Counted from the stretch's first letter, positions 28,706 to 37,407 are shown. The stretch: 64,000 nucleotides of DNA from Mesobacillus jeotgali (GCF_002874535.1 NZ_CP025025.1:1721526-1785525), one strand, 5' to 3'. Notes: generated by a model not told the origin, from the letters alone. Translations and numbers: made by a program.

Positions 28706-29719
28706 GTGTCTTATCAATCGATTAAAAGAGCTTTGGAGGCTTACGGGGTTGGACAGAAATCAATTTTAATTAAACAAGAACTTCCTAGTTGGAGTACGGA
28801 TTTGCATTATAAAATCGAGGCAGATGGTAAAACATATTCGGCAAGATTCTTGAAAGAAAACAGGTCCCCGAACAATGTCTTTGGAGAAATAACAGATGAA
28901 ATTTTAACTGAACAAACCAAGTTTTGCGGGTTCCTAGTCGAGCATGACATTCCCTTCATGAGACATGTACAGGCTTTAAATGACGAGCCATATACCATTG
29001 TCAGCCGGGAAGGGGAAAAATACCGCTTTATCATGTTTGAATGGATAGAAGGTCAGCATCTTACTCTTTGTGACAAGGATATGGCCTGGAAATTCGGAAA
29101 TATGGCCAGGAGGTTTCATGACATTTCCGAAACATATGAGAGTGCTATTTTTCCTAAAAAATCACACCTAATTGGATATCAACAATTCTCCGACCAGATT
29201 GGGAAGAAGGTCAATTCTACTGAAATACCGTATAAGAGTGAACTACAGGATTACCTGGAACTAGCAAACAAGCATATTGCAACTGCAAAGACAAATAAAA
29301 TGGACTATATTGTACAATCAGATTTAAATCCACTGAATGTATTATGGGATGAAAAAAGAAACATTGTGGGGATTGTAGACTTTGAATCAATCGGGTATGG
29401 GGATCGAATTGAGGGATTGGCCTGGCTGATAAAATGGTATACCCGGACAGAGGGAATTAACTCTATGGAAATGTCATCAGAGGTGGCGAAGGCTTTTTTG
29501 AATGGATATGGCGCTTTTGATTTTCTTGGAATTGACGACCATGAACGTCTGACGTCACTACTTTGGCTTTCGGGATGCTTGAACTGGAATTTTGTCAAAA
29601 CTACGTTAACCATTCTGGACACCCACAACGTTGAATCGCTCAATGCTCATTTGCATGCATACAAAATCAGGGGAGAAAAGTTAATATCTCTTTTACCTAA
29701 AGCGTTTCTATATATATAA
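28706..29719 (+). CDS. Aminoglycoside phosphotransferase (APH) family kinase
   Basis: 337 residues from a GTG behind AAGGGGTAA. The kinase-like core shows FMFEWIEGQHL (hinge), the Brenner region YIVQSDLNPLNVLWD, in which the usual His-Gly-Asp is Gln-Ser-Asp, and GIVDFESIGYGDR as the metal-binding DFG-like motif. The small-molecule substrate is unknown; antibiotic resistance should not be assumed. Confidence 0.85.
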   Translation: MSYQSIKRALEAYGVGQKSILIKQELPSWSTDLHYKIEADGKTYSARFLKENRSPNNVFGEITDEILTEQTKFCGFLVEHDIPFMRHVQALNDEPYTIVSREGEKYRFIMFEWIEGQHLTLCDKDMAWKFGNMARRFHDISETYESAIFPKKSHLIGYQQFSDQIGKKVNSTEIPYKSELQDYLELANKHIATAKTNKMDYIVQSDLNPLNVLWDEKRNIVGIVDFESIGYGDRIEGLAWLIKWYTRTEGINSMEMSSEVAKAFLNGYGAFDFLGIDDHERLTSLLWLSGCLNWNFVKTTLTILDTHNVESLNAHLHAYKIRGEKLISLLPKAFLYI

Positions 29720-29736
29720 AAGAAACGCTTTTTTTC
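29699..29736 (+). terminator. Terminator after the APH-family gene
   Basis: AAAGCGTTTCT and AGAAACGCTTT with a T-run; the stem begins within the last codons of the gene. Confidence 0.8.
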
Positions 29737-29815
29737 TTTCAGGAAAAAGAAGGAAATAAACTGCCTTTGTCGAATTCTGTTTACCTAGAAATTTTTTACT
29801 TTTTCGGGAGGGAAT

Positions 29816-30265
29816 ATGGGATACATAGAGGATTTACGGAAGGATATTGGTCACCAGCCTTTGATCTTGGTTGGGGTTGCAGTGGCAGTGATGAATGAAC
29901 AGGGAGAGTTTTTACTGCAGAAACGGCAGGATGGTCAATGGGGTGTTCCGGGCGGGTTTATGGAGTTAGGTGAATCTACTGAAGAAGCTGGCAGAAGGGA
30001 AGTATTCGAGGAAACTGGACTGGAAATCGGCCAGTTAAATCTCGTTGGTGTCTTTTCGGGTAAGCAGCATTATGTAAGGCTGCCAAATGGGGATGAATTT
30101 TATCCAGTAACTGTTGCCTATGTAACCAAAGAAATCCTTGGTGGAGTACTCAAAGCAGATGGCGTTGAAACAATCGAAGCTCGCTTTTTTAGTGTGAGAG
30201 AACTGCCTGACCAGCTTAATCCGTTAATAAAAAATATGATGAAGCAATTTACGGTACAGATTTAA
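29816..30265 (+). CDS. NUDIX hydrolase
   Basis: 149 residues. The complete NUDIX box begins GGFMELGESTEEA and ends RREVFEETGLE, with the metal-binding Glu residues in REVFEETG. A preceding GQWGVPGG is usual. It cleaves a nucleoside diphosphate linked to another moiety; the substrate is unknown. CGGGAGGG precedes the ATG. A membrane protein gene starts ten bases after it. Confidence 0.92.
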   Translation: MGYIEDLRKDIGHQPLILVGVAVAVMNEQGEFLLQKRQDGQWGVPGGFMELGESTEEAGRREVFEETGLEIGQLNLVGVFSGKQHYVRLPNGDEFYPVTVAYVTKEILGGVLKADGVETIEARFFSVRELPDQLNPLIKNMMKQFTVQI

Positions 30266-30275
30266 GGATTAATGC

Positions 30276-30782
30276 ATGCAGAAAAGAGTGAAGAAAAAGT
30301 TAGTTAGTTTGTATACTGGGGAATTGTTTGCTGTTTTCACTTTTGCTCTTATTTGGATTCTGTATATTTGGCTTTTTAAATGGTCAGTCCCACACTTAAC
30401 CGCTTCTTCGTCTTTATATGCCTTCGTCCTGTTGGAATTTATATTGCTGCAGGGAAGTTATTACTGGTATTTGAAGCTAAAACAGGTTCAACAAAATGAT
30501 TTTACACCCCTGCCTAGTCGTCAGTTAAAAGTTTTTGCGAATTTTAAAAGGCTTAATACCGGTTTGATCGTAATAGGTATCTTTGTATTAATCTATCAAA
30601 TCATCAGCAAACCAATTGAATTGTATTGGTTTGTTTTTGTCTTTATTTTTGCTGTAATCGAACATATTAACTACTACTACGTTCGTCTATCCTATCAAAC
30701 TATAGACGAAATAAAGGAATTAAAGCGGCAAAAGGGCTTCCGGAAATCAAGATTGGCAAAAGAACTAGATAGATTAAAATGA
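30276..30782 (+). CDS. Four-helix membrane protein, unknown
   Basis: 168 residues with hydrophobic segments near 15-36, 45-62, 91-108 and 113-130 and a Lys/Arg-rich C-terminal tail (ELKRQKGFRKSRLAKELDRLK). I do not recognise the family. It is sandwiched between two NUDIX genes with short spacing (10 and 12 bases), so it is probably co-transcribed with them. Confidence 0.75.
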   Translation: MQKRVKKKLVSLYTGELFAVFTFALIWILYIWLFKWSVPHLTASSSLYAFVLLEFILLQGSYYWYLKLKQVQQNDFTPLPSRQLKVFANFKRLNTGLIVIGIFVLIYQIISKPIELYWFVFVFIFAVIEHINYYYVRLSYQTIDEIKELKRQKGFRKSRLAKELDRLK

Positions 30783-30794
30783 GGAGGAAGAACA

Positions 30795-31271
30795 ATGGAT
30801 GCGACGTTTTATATGGAAAAGGCTGTGTTTAATTATCGGGTAGCAGCGGTTATGATCGTGGACAACCTTGTGCTAATACATAAACAAGCGAACGACGAGC
30901 ACTGGGCGTTGCCAGGAGGTAGGGTCGAGCTTCAGGAAGATTCACAGACAAGCATTGTAAGAGAAATAAAAGAAGAGTTAGGGATAGATGTTAAGGTGGA
31001 CAGACTTCTCTGGTTTACTGAGAACTTCTTTGACTACAACAATAAAAATTATCATGAAATCGGACTGTATTATCAGGTTTCTCCTCTAAATGGCCGCTTC
31101 AATTTCAACAATGATGAGTTCTTTGGAGAAGAGGGTGAGCGGTTGGTCTATCAGTGGGTACCGATCAACACCCTAGATAAAATCAGGTTATATCCCGAGT
31201 TTATCAGGACATCTTTGAGTGGATTACCTGATGCTCCGCAGCATCTTATAGTTAAACAATATAGTATTTAA
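30795..31271 (+). CDS. NUDIX hydrolase
   Basis: 158 residues. HWALPGGRVELQEDS followed by IVREIKEELGI is a full NUDIX box. The ribosome site GAGGAGGAAG is strong. The C-terminal half (YHEIGLYYQVSPL) is like RNA/nucleotide-directed NUDIX proteins of Bacillus, but the substrate is unknown. Confidence 0.92.
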   Translation: MDATFYMEKAVFNYRVAAVMIVDNLVLIHKQANDEHWALPGGRVELQEDSQTSIVREIKEELGIDVKVDRLLWFTENFFDYNNKNYHEIGLYYQVSPLNGRFNFNNDEFFGEEGERLVYQWVPINTLDKIRLYPEFIRTSLSGLPDAPQHLIVKQYSI

Positions 31272-31369
31272 GGTTAATAAAATATCATTCGAAGTAAGCT
31301 TCAGGACGCATAACTAATGTCTTGTGGACAGGATTTTAAAACTAAGAACATAATTTCGAGGTGGAAAAA

Positions 31370-31732
31370 GTGGAATTTTACAGCTTCAAAGAAGACAACG
31401 GAATTAAAATAACCAAGTTCAATTCAGACTTCTTGATGTCTCGAATAGTAAGAACGACTAATGCCACTCATATTGGCTTTATGTACCTGGAACCAAACGG
31501 GTTCATCGGGTATCACCAGGCAACAATGCCGCAGCTTTTATTGGTGGTAAGCGGCCAAGCCTTTGTAAGAGGAGAATCCGATGAATATTTTAACGTTGAG
31601 CCTGGTACCGCGATTTTCTGGAACAAAGGTGAATGGCATGAAACGAAAACGGAATCTGGATTAAGTGCTATCGTCATTGAAAGTGAAGAGTTAAATCCGG
31701 CAGCTTATATGCCGCTTGCTCACAAAGAATAA
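31370..31732 (+). CDS. Cupin domain protein
   Basis: 120 residues. A single small beta-barrel: PNGFIGYHQATMPQLLLVVSGQAFVRGE is cupin motif 1 and PGTAIFWNKGEWHETKTE motif 2, with His residues in both as possible metal ligands. I chose the GTG at 31370 because GAGGTGG fits it; a GTG nine bases earlier is part of that site. Function unknown. Confidence 0.82.
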   Translation: MEFYSFKEDNGIKITKFNSDFLMSRIVRTTNATHIGFMYLEPNGFIGYHQATMPQLLLVVSGQAFVRGESDEYFNVEPGTAIFWNKGEWHETKTESGLSAIVIESEELNPAAYMPLAHKE

Positions 31733-31750
31733 TCCAGGGAAGTTGATTCA

Positions 31751-32281
31751 ATGAGGTTAGGCCTGAAGAAGGACGAAGTTAGGCTTGATGCTTATAACCC
31801 TGAGTGGCGAAACGAATTTCACAGGGTGAAAAACGCTATCATCGAAAATACAAATATAGTAGATCATCGAATTGAACCCATAGGAAGCACTGCAATCATA
31901 GGGATGGATTCAAAACCGATTATTGATATCCTGGTCGGAGTTGATGACATTTCAAATTTTGATGAGCGGATTGTCAGCGGCTTGAAGAACATTGGATTTT
32001 TAAGGCTGAAAGTCCAACGACCAGGTGAAATTGTGTTTGCTAGGTTTACAGATGAAACCTATACGGTGAAGACGCATTTCATCCATTTAGCAGAGTACCA
32101 AAAGGAATTGTGGAATAATCTCATATATTTTAGAGATTACTTGAATTCTAATGAAGATGCCAGGTTGGAATATTTAAAGGTCAAGAAGGCTTATCTTAAA
32201 ATGTCTTCCACCGGTATCAATGATTACACTGACCATAAAGAAGATTTTGTTAAAAGCATTTTCGAATTGGGGAAAATGTAG
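31751..32281 (+). CDS. GrpB family nucleotidyltransferase-like protein
   Basis: 176 residues with the GrpB (UPF0157) pattern: YNPEWRNEFHRVKNAI, HRIEPIGSTAIIGMDSKPIIDILVGV and THFIHLAEYQ. The GS...D-x-D arrangement is like minimal nucleotidyltransferases. The role is unknown. The start lies 18 bases after the cupin gene. Confidence 0.9.
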   Translation: MRLGLKKDEVRLDAYNPEWRNEFHRVKNAIIENTNIVDHRIEPIGSTAIIGMDSKPIIDILVGVDDISNFDERIVSGLKNIGFLRLKVQRPGEIVFARFTDETYTVKTHFIHLAEYQKELWNNLIYFRDYLNSNEDARLEYLKVKKAYLKMSSTGINDYTDHKEDFVKSIFELGKM

Positions 32282-32399
32282 ATAAAATAAAAATTATGAG
32301 GGCAGCCACCGCTTTGCAAATTGCTGCCTTCAATTGTCTCAAATGCGAAGGAGTTCATCCTTCCAAAGCTGTTCGCAAGCTATTAATTCAAAACGATCA

Positions 32400-32921
32400 T
32401 TAATTGAAAGTTTGTATATCTGGTTTGGTGGTTTGCTTCCAAAACTCGAAATTATATTTTTTGTCAAAATAGTTCATTGTGCAGACCATTATATTGCCGT
32501 GGATCCCTAATGCTATTTTCTGGCCATTATACCTCATCACAGCATCTCTTAAACCATCAATACCTCGTTGTTGCACTTCATCATTGGATTCTCCTCCAGG
32601 AAATTTGAAGGCAGGGTTTGAGAATACTTTTTGCATTGCCTCTTCTGGGTTTTCGAAATGATAATCCCCGGCAGCCAGATTCCGCTCTCTGAATCGGGGA
32701 TCTAATTCAATCTCCATTTCTCTTTGATTTGCCAGACCTTCGACTGTTTGTCTCGCTCGAACATATGAACTTGAAATGATTTGGTTGATATTCTCCTTTA
32801 AAAGAATTTGAGTGATTTTCTGTGCGTCTTTCCAGCCTTTTTCGGAAAGTTCCCTTGTCTGTTCATGCTCCAAGGAGAAGACCGAATGAGCGTGTCATAC
32901 GAAATATACTTCTGTATTCAT
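32400..32921 (-). pseudogene. Histidine phosphatase family gene, broken by TGA in the RHG motif
   Basis: From ATG at 32921 (behind GAGAGG) the frame reads MNTEVYFV, then TGA at 32895-32897, then HAHSVFSLEHEQTRELSEKG and an intact phosphoglycerate-mutase-like remainder (SSSYVRARQTVEGL, GIHGNIMVCTMNYF). The stop stands exactly where the catalytic Arg of RHG/RHA should be, so a CGA-to-TGA transition is the simplest cause. A later ATG at 32873 would give a product without the catalytic motif. It lies 10 bases after a NUDIX gene on the same strand. A sequencing error cannot be excluded. Confidence 0.8.
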
Positions 32922-32931
32922 TATTAACCTC

Positions 32932-33333
32932 TCATACTATTAATTTCATAGCTTCCAATACCTTAGCAACATGAAGATCATCCTTCATTGACTCAAGGGG
33001 ATGCCATTTCACTTCTTTTAAAGTTTGATTGTCTCCAAGTTCAGGGTCGCAACCCAGAACAGGTTCTTTCTCGTTAATCGGGCGAACTAAAAAACATCTT
33101 TCCTCTCCACCGCTATATCGGCCGGTGAATAGGTAATCCACTACTTCCACATCCAAGTTTACTTCTTCTTTCACTTCCCGAATGACTGCATCTTCGTATG
33201 TCTCGCCTGCTTCAAGACCTCCGCCTGGCAGTGTCCAGAATGAACCGTCTGGATAGACATGCTTGGTCATAAGTATATAATTGTTTTTAATGATGGCAGC
33301 AAATGCTCTCGGTCTGGTCAAAAAATCATGCAC
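32932..33333 (-). CDS. NUDIX hydrolase
   Basis: 133 residues. FWTLPGGGLEAGETYEDA followed by IREVKEEVNLD is the NUDIX box. RCFLVRPIN and KEVKWHPLE are usual later motifs. GAGGTGC lies before the ATG. The broken histidine phosphatase gene follows in the same transcript. Its promoter region is largely occupied by the repeat array at 33.4-33.9 kb. Confidence 0.9.
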   Translation of the reverse strand: MHDFLTRPRAFAAIIKNNYILMTKHVYPDGSFWTLPGGGLEAGETYEDAVIREVKEEVNLDVEVVDYLFTGRYSGGEERCFLVRPINEKEPVLGCDPELGDNQTLKEVKWHPLESMKDDLHVAKVLEAMKLIV

Positions 33334-33390
33334 CTCTATAGTAATAATATAGAAATTTTACTATATTTTAACATATTAATAAGATTCTAA

Positions 33391-33895
33391 TGGACAAACA
33401 GATGCGGAAACTGAAAAAGAAGGGCTGTATCGGACAATCGTCAGTTGGAAATAGAGTATTATGTCCGATAGGAGGGTTGTATCGGACAAACAGAAGCGGA
33501 AACTGAGAAAAGTGTCCAATAGGAGGGCTCTATCGGACAACCAGAAGGAGCAAGCGGAGAAAAGTGTCCGATAGAACGGCTGTATCGGACAATCGTCAGT
33601 TGGAAATAGAGTATTATGTCCGATAGGAGGGTTGTATCGGACAAACAGAAGCGGAAACTGAGAAAAGTGTCCAATAGAAGGGCTCAATCGGACAAACAGA
33701 AGGAGAAAGCCGAGAAAAGTGACCGATAGAAGGGCTCAATCGGACAAACAGAAGCGGAAACTGAGAAAAGTGTCCAATAGAAGGGCTCTATCGGACAAAC
33801 AGAAGGAGAAAGCCGAGAAAAGTGTCCAATAGAAGAGCTCAATCGGACAAACAGAAAGTGGAAACCGAAAAAAATTTCCGATAGAAAGGGGCAGG
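33391..33895 (+). repeat. Tandem repeat array, 51-52 bp period, TGTCCGATAGA/TCTATCGGACA type
   Basis: CGGACA blocks start at 33431, 33483, 33534, 33586, 33638, 33689, 33741, 33792 and 33844, steps of 51 or 52, with a first diverged unit at 33391. Units read TCGGACAAACAGAAG, a variable part with GAGAAAAG, then TGTCCGATAGAAGGGCTCTA. The TGTCCGATAGA/TCTATCGGACA arms pair perfectly in several units. Two sub-types alternate (GCGGAAACTGAG and GGAGAAAGCCGAG), with a third (TCGTCAGTTGG) repeated 155 bases apart. It sits between divergent genes. Confidence 0.95.
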
Positions 33896-33899
33896 GCAA

Positions 33900-35072
33900 A
33901 TGGTACACCTATTAAACAATCCAGATACAGTGATTATCGGGGCAGGTATTGGGGGACTTTCAGCGGCGATTGCCTTGCAACAGCTCGGCAAAAAAGTGAA
34001 AGTTTTTGAGAGAGCTTCGGAACTAAAGGAGATGGGTGCAGGTATTGTACTGTCTGCCAACGCAATCAAGGCATTGGAAAAGCTGGGACTTGCGGATGAG
34101 GTGCGTCAGGCTGGCTCACCAGTGAAAACAGCTGAAATTAGGACTCAGGATGGCCAATTTCTTGTTCATATGCCGGTTCACAAGCTGGCCGAACGATATG
34201 GAACTTACAGTTATTTGATTTACCGTCCAGACTTACAGAGAATTTGTTATGAAAAATTAGAGCCAAATACAGTCGTGCTTGGAAAAAAGTTTCTACGACT
34301 GGAACAGGATCGAAATAAGATTACGAGCTTTTTTGAGGATGGCGAAATACAGAATTCAGATCTTCTCATTGGAGCGGATGGGGTACATTCTCGAGTAAGA
34401 CAGTATATTATGGAGGAATCGGCCCTACGCTATTCAGGCTTCACTGCTGTCAGAGGAATTTCTAATTTTGAAGATGCCCGTTTTCCAGCTGAACTTGGTG
34501 GAGGGTTCGAGGCGTGGGGAAAAGGAAAGAGATTTGGATTTTCTCATTTAGGTAAAGGACGTGTGTTTTGGTTCGCTGCTATCAACGCGCCTCAAGGAAC
34601 AATAGTTAAAGCGGACAATCCAAAACATATCGCCTTGCACCAATTCAAAGGCTGGTGGGATCCAATTGTAGAGGTCATTGATTCTACAAATGAGGAAAAC
34701 ATCCTTGTTCATGATATTTTTGATCGCAAGCCAGTCAAGAAATGGCATAAAGGAAAAGTGACACTGATGGGAGACGCAGCTCATCCAATGCTGCCGAACC
34801 TGGGGCAAGGAGGAGCCCAGGCGATGGAGGATGCTTTGATTCTCGCACGCTGTCTTAAGCAATCTCCTCAAGATATTGAGCAAGCATTAAGTCATTATGA
34901 ACAAGAGAGAATACCGCGTGTCACAAAGATTGTCCAGGGATCCAGAATGATGGCAAGATTGATGCAACTCGAAAATCCGGTTGCGATTAAAGTCAGAAAT
35001 CAAGTTTTACGGAAAATGCCAGATGAACTTAAAATCAATAGGCTGGACTGGATACTTGGGTATAAAGCATAA
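33900..35072 (+). CDS. FAD-dependent monooxygenase (UbiH/salicylate hydroxylase type)
   Basis: 390 residues. N-terminal FAD motif VIIGAGIGGLSAAIAL, the second motif LLIGADGVHSRVR and the third GDAAHPMLPNLGQGGAQA are all intact. It belongs to flavin aromatic hydroxylases; the substrate is unknown. The ATG lies only five bases after the last 52-bp repeat, and its ribosome site (GAAAGGGG) is formed by the diverged end of that unit. Confidence 0.92.
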   Translation: MVHLLNNPDTVIIGAGIGGLSAAIALQQLGKKVKVFERASELKEMGAGIVLSANAIKALEKLGLADEVRQAGSPVKTAEIRTQDGQFLVHMPVHKLAERYGTYSYLIYRPDLQRICYEKLEPNTVVLGKKFLRLEQDRNKITSFFEDGEIQNSDLLIGADGVHSRVRQYIMEESALRYSGFTAVRGISNFEDARFPAELGGGFEAWGKGKRFGFSHLGKGRVFWFAAINAPQGTIVKADNPKHIALHQFKGWWDPIVEVIDSTNEENILVHDIFDRKPVKKWHKGKVTLMGDAAHPMLPNLGQGGAQAMEDALILARCLKQSPQDIEQALSHYEQERIPRVTKIVQGSRMMARLMQLENPVAIKVRNQVLRKMPDELKINRLDWILGYKA

Positions 35073-35337
35073 AAGTTGCTATCAAGCAGCAGGACCGTCG
35101 GTAAATATAATTGTAGATGGGAAAAACCTTGAGTCGTGTTTTAAACACGATACTTATTGTAATTCAGTACTTTTACTGCGGATAAATATTTATTTGTAAT
35201 TAACAAGATTCCGGTTTAGACGTACACCTCTTACTAAAAGAAGGAAAATTCAGGGTGGATGTAGAAAACTTTTATAAAAAGTGGGAGATAAAAGGATACG
35301 AATAATGTCACAAGAGAATGCAGGAGGCTTTAACAGA

Positions 35338-35733
35338 ATGATTTTTGAAATGACATTCCAGGTACGAGTTGCGGATTATGATGAAGGCTTAAAGTGGTAT
35401 AAATCTCTATTGCACAAAGATCCTGATTTTACTCCGCATGAGGGCTTTGCCGAGTGGGAATTGATCCCCGGGTGTTGGCTGCAGGTAGCAGAGGGGACGT
35501 CTGCTGAGGGAAGCGGTCCACTGCGTTTAGGTGTTAAGTCAATTGAAGAAGAAAAATCCAGATTGATTAACGAATTACATATAGAGCCATTTGAAATTTT
35601 TTCGAGAGAAGAAGTTCCAGTGAAATGGGCAACCTTTTCCGATCCGTGGGGAAATCGGATAGGATTTTTTGAGTATATTGAAGAGCAAGAAATGAATGAG
35701 AGAATAAACGTGGTCTTAGGAAACCATGGCTGA
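35338..35733 (+). CDS. VOC (glyoxalase/bleomycin) family protein
   Basis: 131 residues. One VOC module: MTFQVRVADYDEGLKWYKSLL, then FAEWELIPGCWLQVAE, and WATFSDPWGNRIGFFEY. I chose the ATG at 35338 because AGGAGG lies ten bases before it; earlier in-frame starts exist at 35305 and 35281. Function unknown. A broken DUF3977-like frame follows immediately. Confidence 0.8.
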   Translation: MIFEMTFQVRVADYDEGLKWYKSLLHKDPDFTPHEGFAEWELIPGCWLQVAEGTSAEGSGPLRLGVKSIEEEKSRLINELHIEPFEIFSREEVPVKWATFSDPWGNRIGFFEYIEEQEMNERINVVLGNHG

Positions 35734-35734
35734 A

Positions 35735-35982
35735 ATGCCCCCACAAAATATATTGAGATTGGAATCGGAAATACCTGGCTTGTTAGAACGGAATTTGAAA
35801 TGGAGAACGGGGATGAATATGAAGAGAAGGGGATAAAGGGTCCTGTAAATTTTCATTCAACTTATATAAGAGTCTGGTTCTGGAAGTCAGTAATCATTTT
35901 CGATTCCAAGGAAGGTTTAAAAATCGTGTGGAAGAACTGTAAGAATTTCAAATTCATATTCGGAATCGTGAGCAAGCAATGA
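35735..35982 (+). pseudogene. DUF3977-like gene with a frameshift in a C-tract after the start
   Basis: The frame KYIEIGIGNTWLVRTE...DEYEEKGIKGPV...FKFIFGIVSKQ matches the DUF3977 pattern as I remember it and is open to 35982, but has no start codon. An ATG at 35735 is out of frame with it and is followed by five C (35738-35742). Three or six C would restore a start reading MPTKYIEIG or MPPTKYIEIG. This is either a frameshift mutation, a slippage-prone switch or a sequencing error. Confidence 0.6.
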
Positions 35983-36048
35983 GGTTTGTCCAAAAAGGTT
36001 AGCAGGCAATCTTCAGATATTGTCTATCTGAAGATTAGTATCGAAAAT

Positions 36049-36522
36049 TCACCAGTAAAATCTCCTGTAATTTCTCGTTCCGTTGTTATAGAGGAGATCA
36101 GATGTTAAAAATACACCTACAGGCGGAATAGCTCCTGTGTTGATTGGCGGACCGGTCAATGCAGTATCAGTGGTAGCAATCCAACTTCCTGCTTCGCCTG
36201 CTTGCAGCGATGGAGGCTTCATCAGGAACTTGCCGCTTAACACCAAATGCCGGACTTTGATCCCTGCGTCATCATATATCGTCAATTGTCCTGTGAACGA
36301 AGCATAAGGTGAATCGAATTGGATAGATTTCGCATTTTCATCCCATGTTCCCTGGATAGGGATGGGGTTCCCCCGAAAGTTAGCGGTTCCAATCAATGTA
36401 TTCCCAGAGATGGAATTGATAGTGATTGTCCCTCTGACAATCGGTTTCCCGGCAATCTCCGCGTCAATCCCCCAAAGTGAAGGTACCGGCAAACTTTGCG
36501 CTGCATTCTGTCTATTTTGCAA
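36049..36522 (-). CDS. Beta-rich protein of unknown function
   Basis: 157 residues from a TTG at 36522 behind AAGGAGAG. The sequence alternates short hydrophobic strands with Gly/Pro turns (GTITINSISGNTLIGTANF, GTWDENAKSIQFDSPYASFTG, HLVLSGKFLM), suggesting a small beta-barrel. There is no signal peptide or membrane segment. The C-terminus is aromatic and basic (NYRRFYW). I do not recognise the family. It is transcribed towards the DUF3977 remnant. Confidence 0.7.
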   Translation of the reverse strand: MQNRQNAAQSLPVPSLWGIDAEIAGKPIVRGTITINSISGNTLIGTANFRGNPIPIQGTWDENAKSIQFDSPYASFTGQLTIYDDAGIKVRHLVLSGKFLMKPPSLQAGEAGSWIATTDTALTGPPINTGAIPPVGVFLTSDLLYNNGTRNYRRFYW

Positions 36523-36629
36523 CTTGATCTCTCCTTATTTTTGAAAATAAAGGGTTTCAGCCTATTAAAGAGTATATGCAGAAATCATCGGAATGGGGAA
36601 TGAAGGTTCTTGGTTAGGAGGATGATGTC

Positions 36630-37106
36630 TTGAAAATTGAATATCAACATTATTGCTGCATTCCTGAACATGAAATTCTTGAAGGTATTTTAGATGTGCA
36701 TAAAGTTATTTTCGGCACAATTGATGGCTTAACAGAAAAAATGCAGAATAAGCCTCATCTTCTGTTCACTGTTGTATATGCAGAATCCAAAGTGATTGGA
36801 TATAAAATTGGATATGAACTCACTCATGAAAAGTTTTATAGCTGGCTTGGGGGAGTACACCCGGATTATCGGAATTTAGGTATAGCCTCCACGTTAATGG
36901 ATGTTCAACATCGCTATTTAGAAAAAGAAGGGTACAAATCGGTTCAAACAAAGACACTGAATAAATGGCGCAGTATGTTGATTTTAAATATCAAGTGCGG
37001 CTTTGATATTACTGAAACCTATATCGACCGGCATGGGCAGCTGAAGATCGTTTTAGAAAAGGAATTAAGTAAAGGGAGAAAAGATGAAGAGTCACATCAA
37101 CTATAA
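36630..37106 (+). CDS. GNAT family N-acetyltransferase
   Basis: 158 residues from a TTG behind TAGGAGGATG. Motif A: WLGGVHPDYRNLGIASTLMDVQH; then KTLNKWRSMLILNIKCGFDI. The acceptor is unknown. The last codons overlap the start of a broken NUDIX gene. Confidence 0.87.
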   Translation: MKIEYQHYCCIPEHEILEGILDVHKVIFGTIDGLTEKMQNKPHLLFTVVYAESKVIGYKIGYELTHEKFYSWLGGVHPDYRNLGIASTLMDVQHRYLEKEGYKSVQTKTLNKWRSMLILNIKCGFDITETYIDRHGQLKIVLEKELSKGRKDEESHQL

Positions 37107-37375
37107 ACTTTATACTGTGTGCATGATCCAAGATGAAGACAAAGTTTTACTTATCGACCGGCAGCATGATTATTTTAAAGGATATATCCCTCCAGGTGGT
37201 AAAGTCGATTTTCCGGAAGGTATTGTGGAAAGTGCGATTTGAGAGGTAAAAGAGGAAACGGGGCTGGATGTCTGGAATTTAAAGTATAAAGGTCTAGGAG
37301 GGAACGTTCGAGATCCAGGTTACATGGGATCATGAAGAGAACAAAGAGGGAAATGTTGCGATTAAAAATACATAA
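37084..37375 (+). pseudogene. NUDIX hydrolase gene, broken by TGA inside the NUDIX box
   Basis: From ATG 37084 the frame gives YKLYTVCMIQDEDKVLLIDR and IPPGGKVDFPEGIVESAI, then TGA (37240-37242), then EVKEETGLD. The stop replaces the Arg of the box REVKEETG, again explained by CGA to TGA. Further on the frame is also lost (an early stop near 37335), while a shifted frame still reads QVTWDHEENKEGNVAIKNT to 37375. Two lesions make a real pseudogene likely. Confidence 0.8.
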
Positions 37376-37407
37376 ATTACTGGGTGTTCATTTTAGGAGA
37401 GGTCTAT

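Noticed and set aside
28706-29719. Antibiotic resistance gene, because of the APH fold.
   Set aside because: Members of this fold act on many small molecules. The catalytic loop here is QSDLNPLN rather than HGD, and nothing points to an aminoglycoside substrate.
33376-34069. Open frames of 70-100 codons on the minus strand through the 33.4-33.9 kb array, giving Cys/Ser/Phe-rich repeats such as FCLSD and IGHFS.
   Set aside because: They arise because a repeat unit without stops is read repeatedly, with open frames in more than one register. No ribosome sites are seen and the array period alternates between 51 and 52, which breaks the frame.
35134-35150. Short dyad TCGTGTTT-T-AAACACGA after the monooxygenase gene, possible terminator or operator.
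   Set aside because: Only 8-bp arms, no T-run and no promoter nearby; not enough to support a call.
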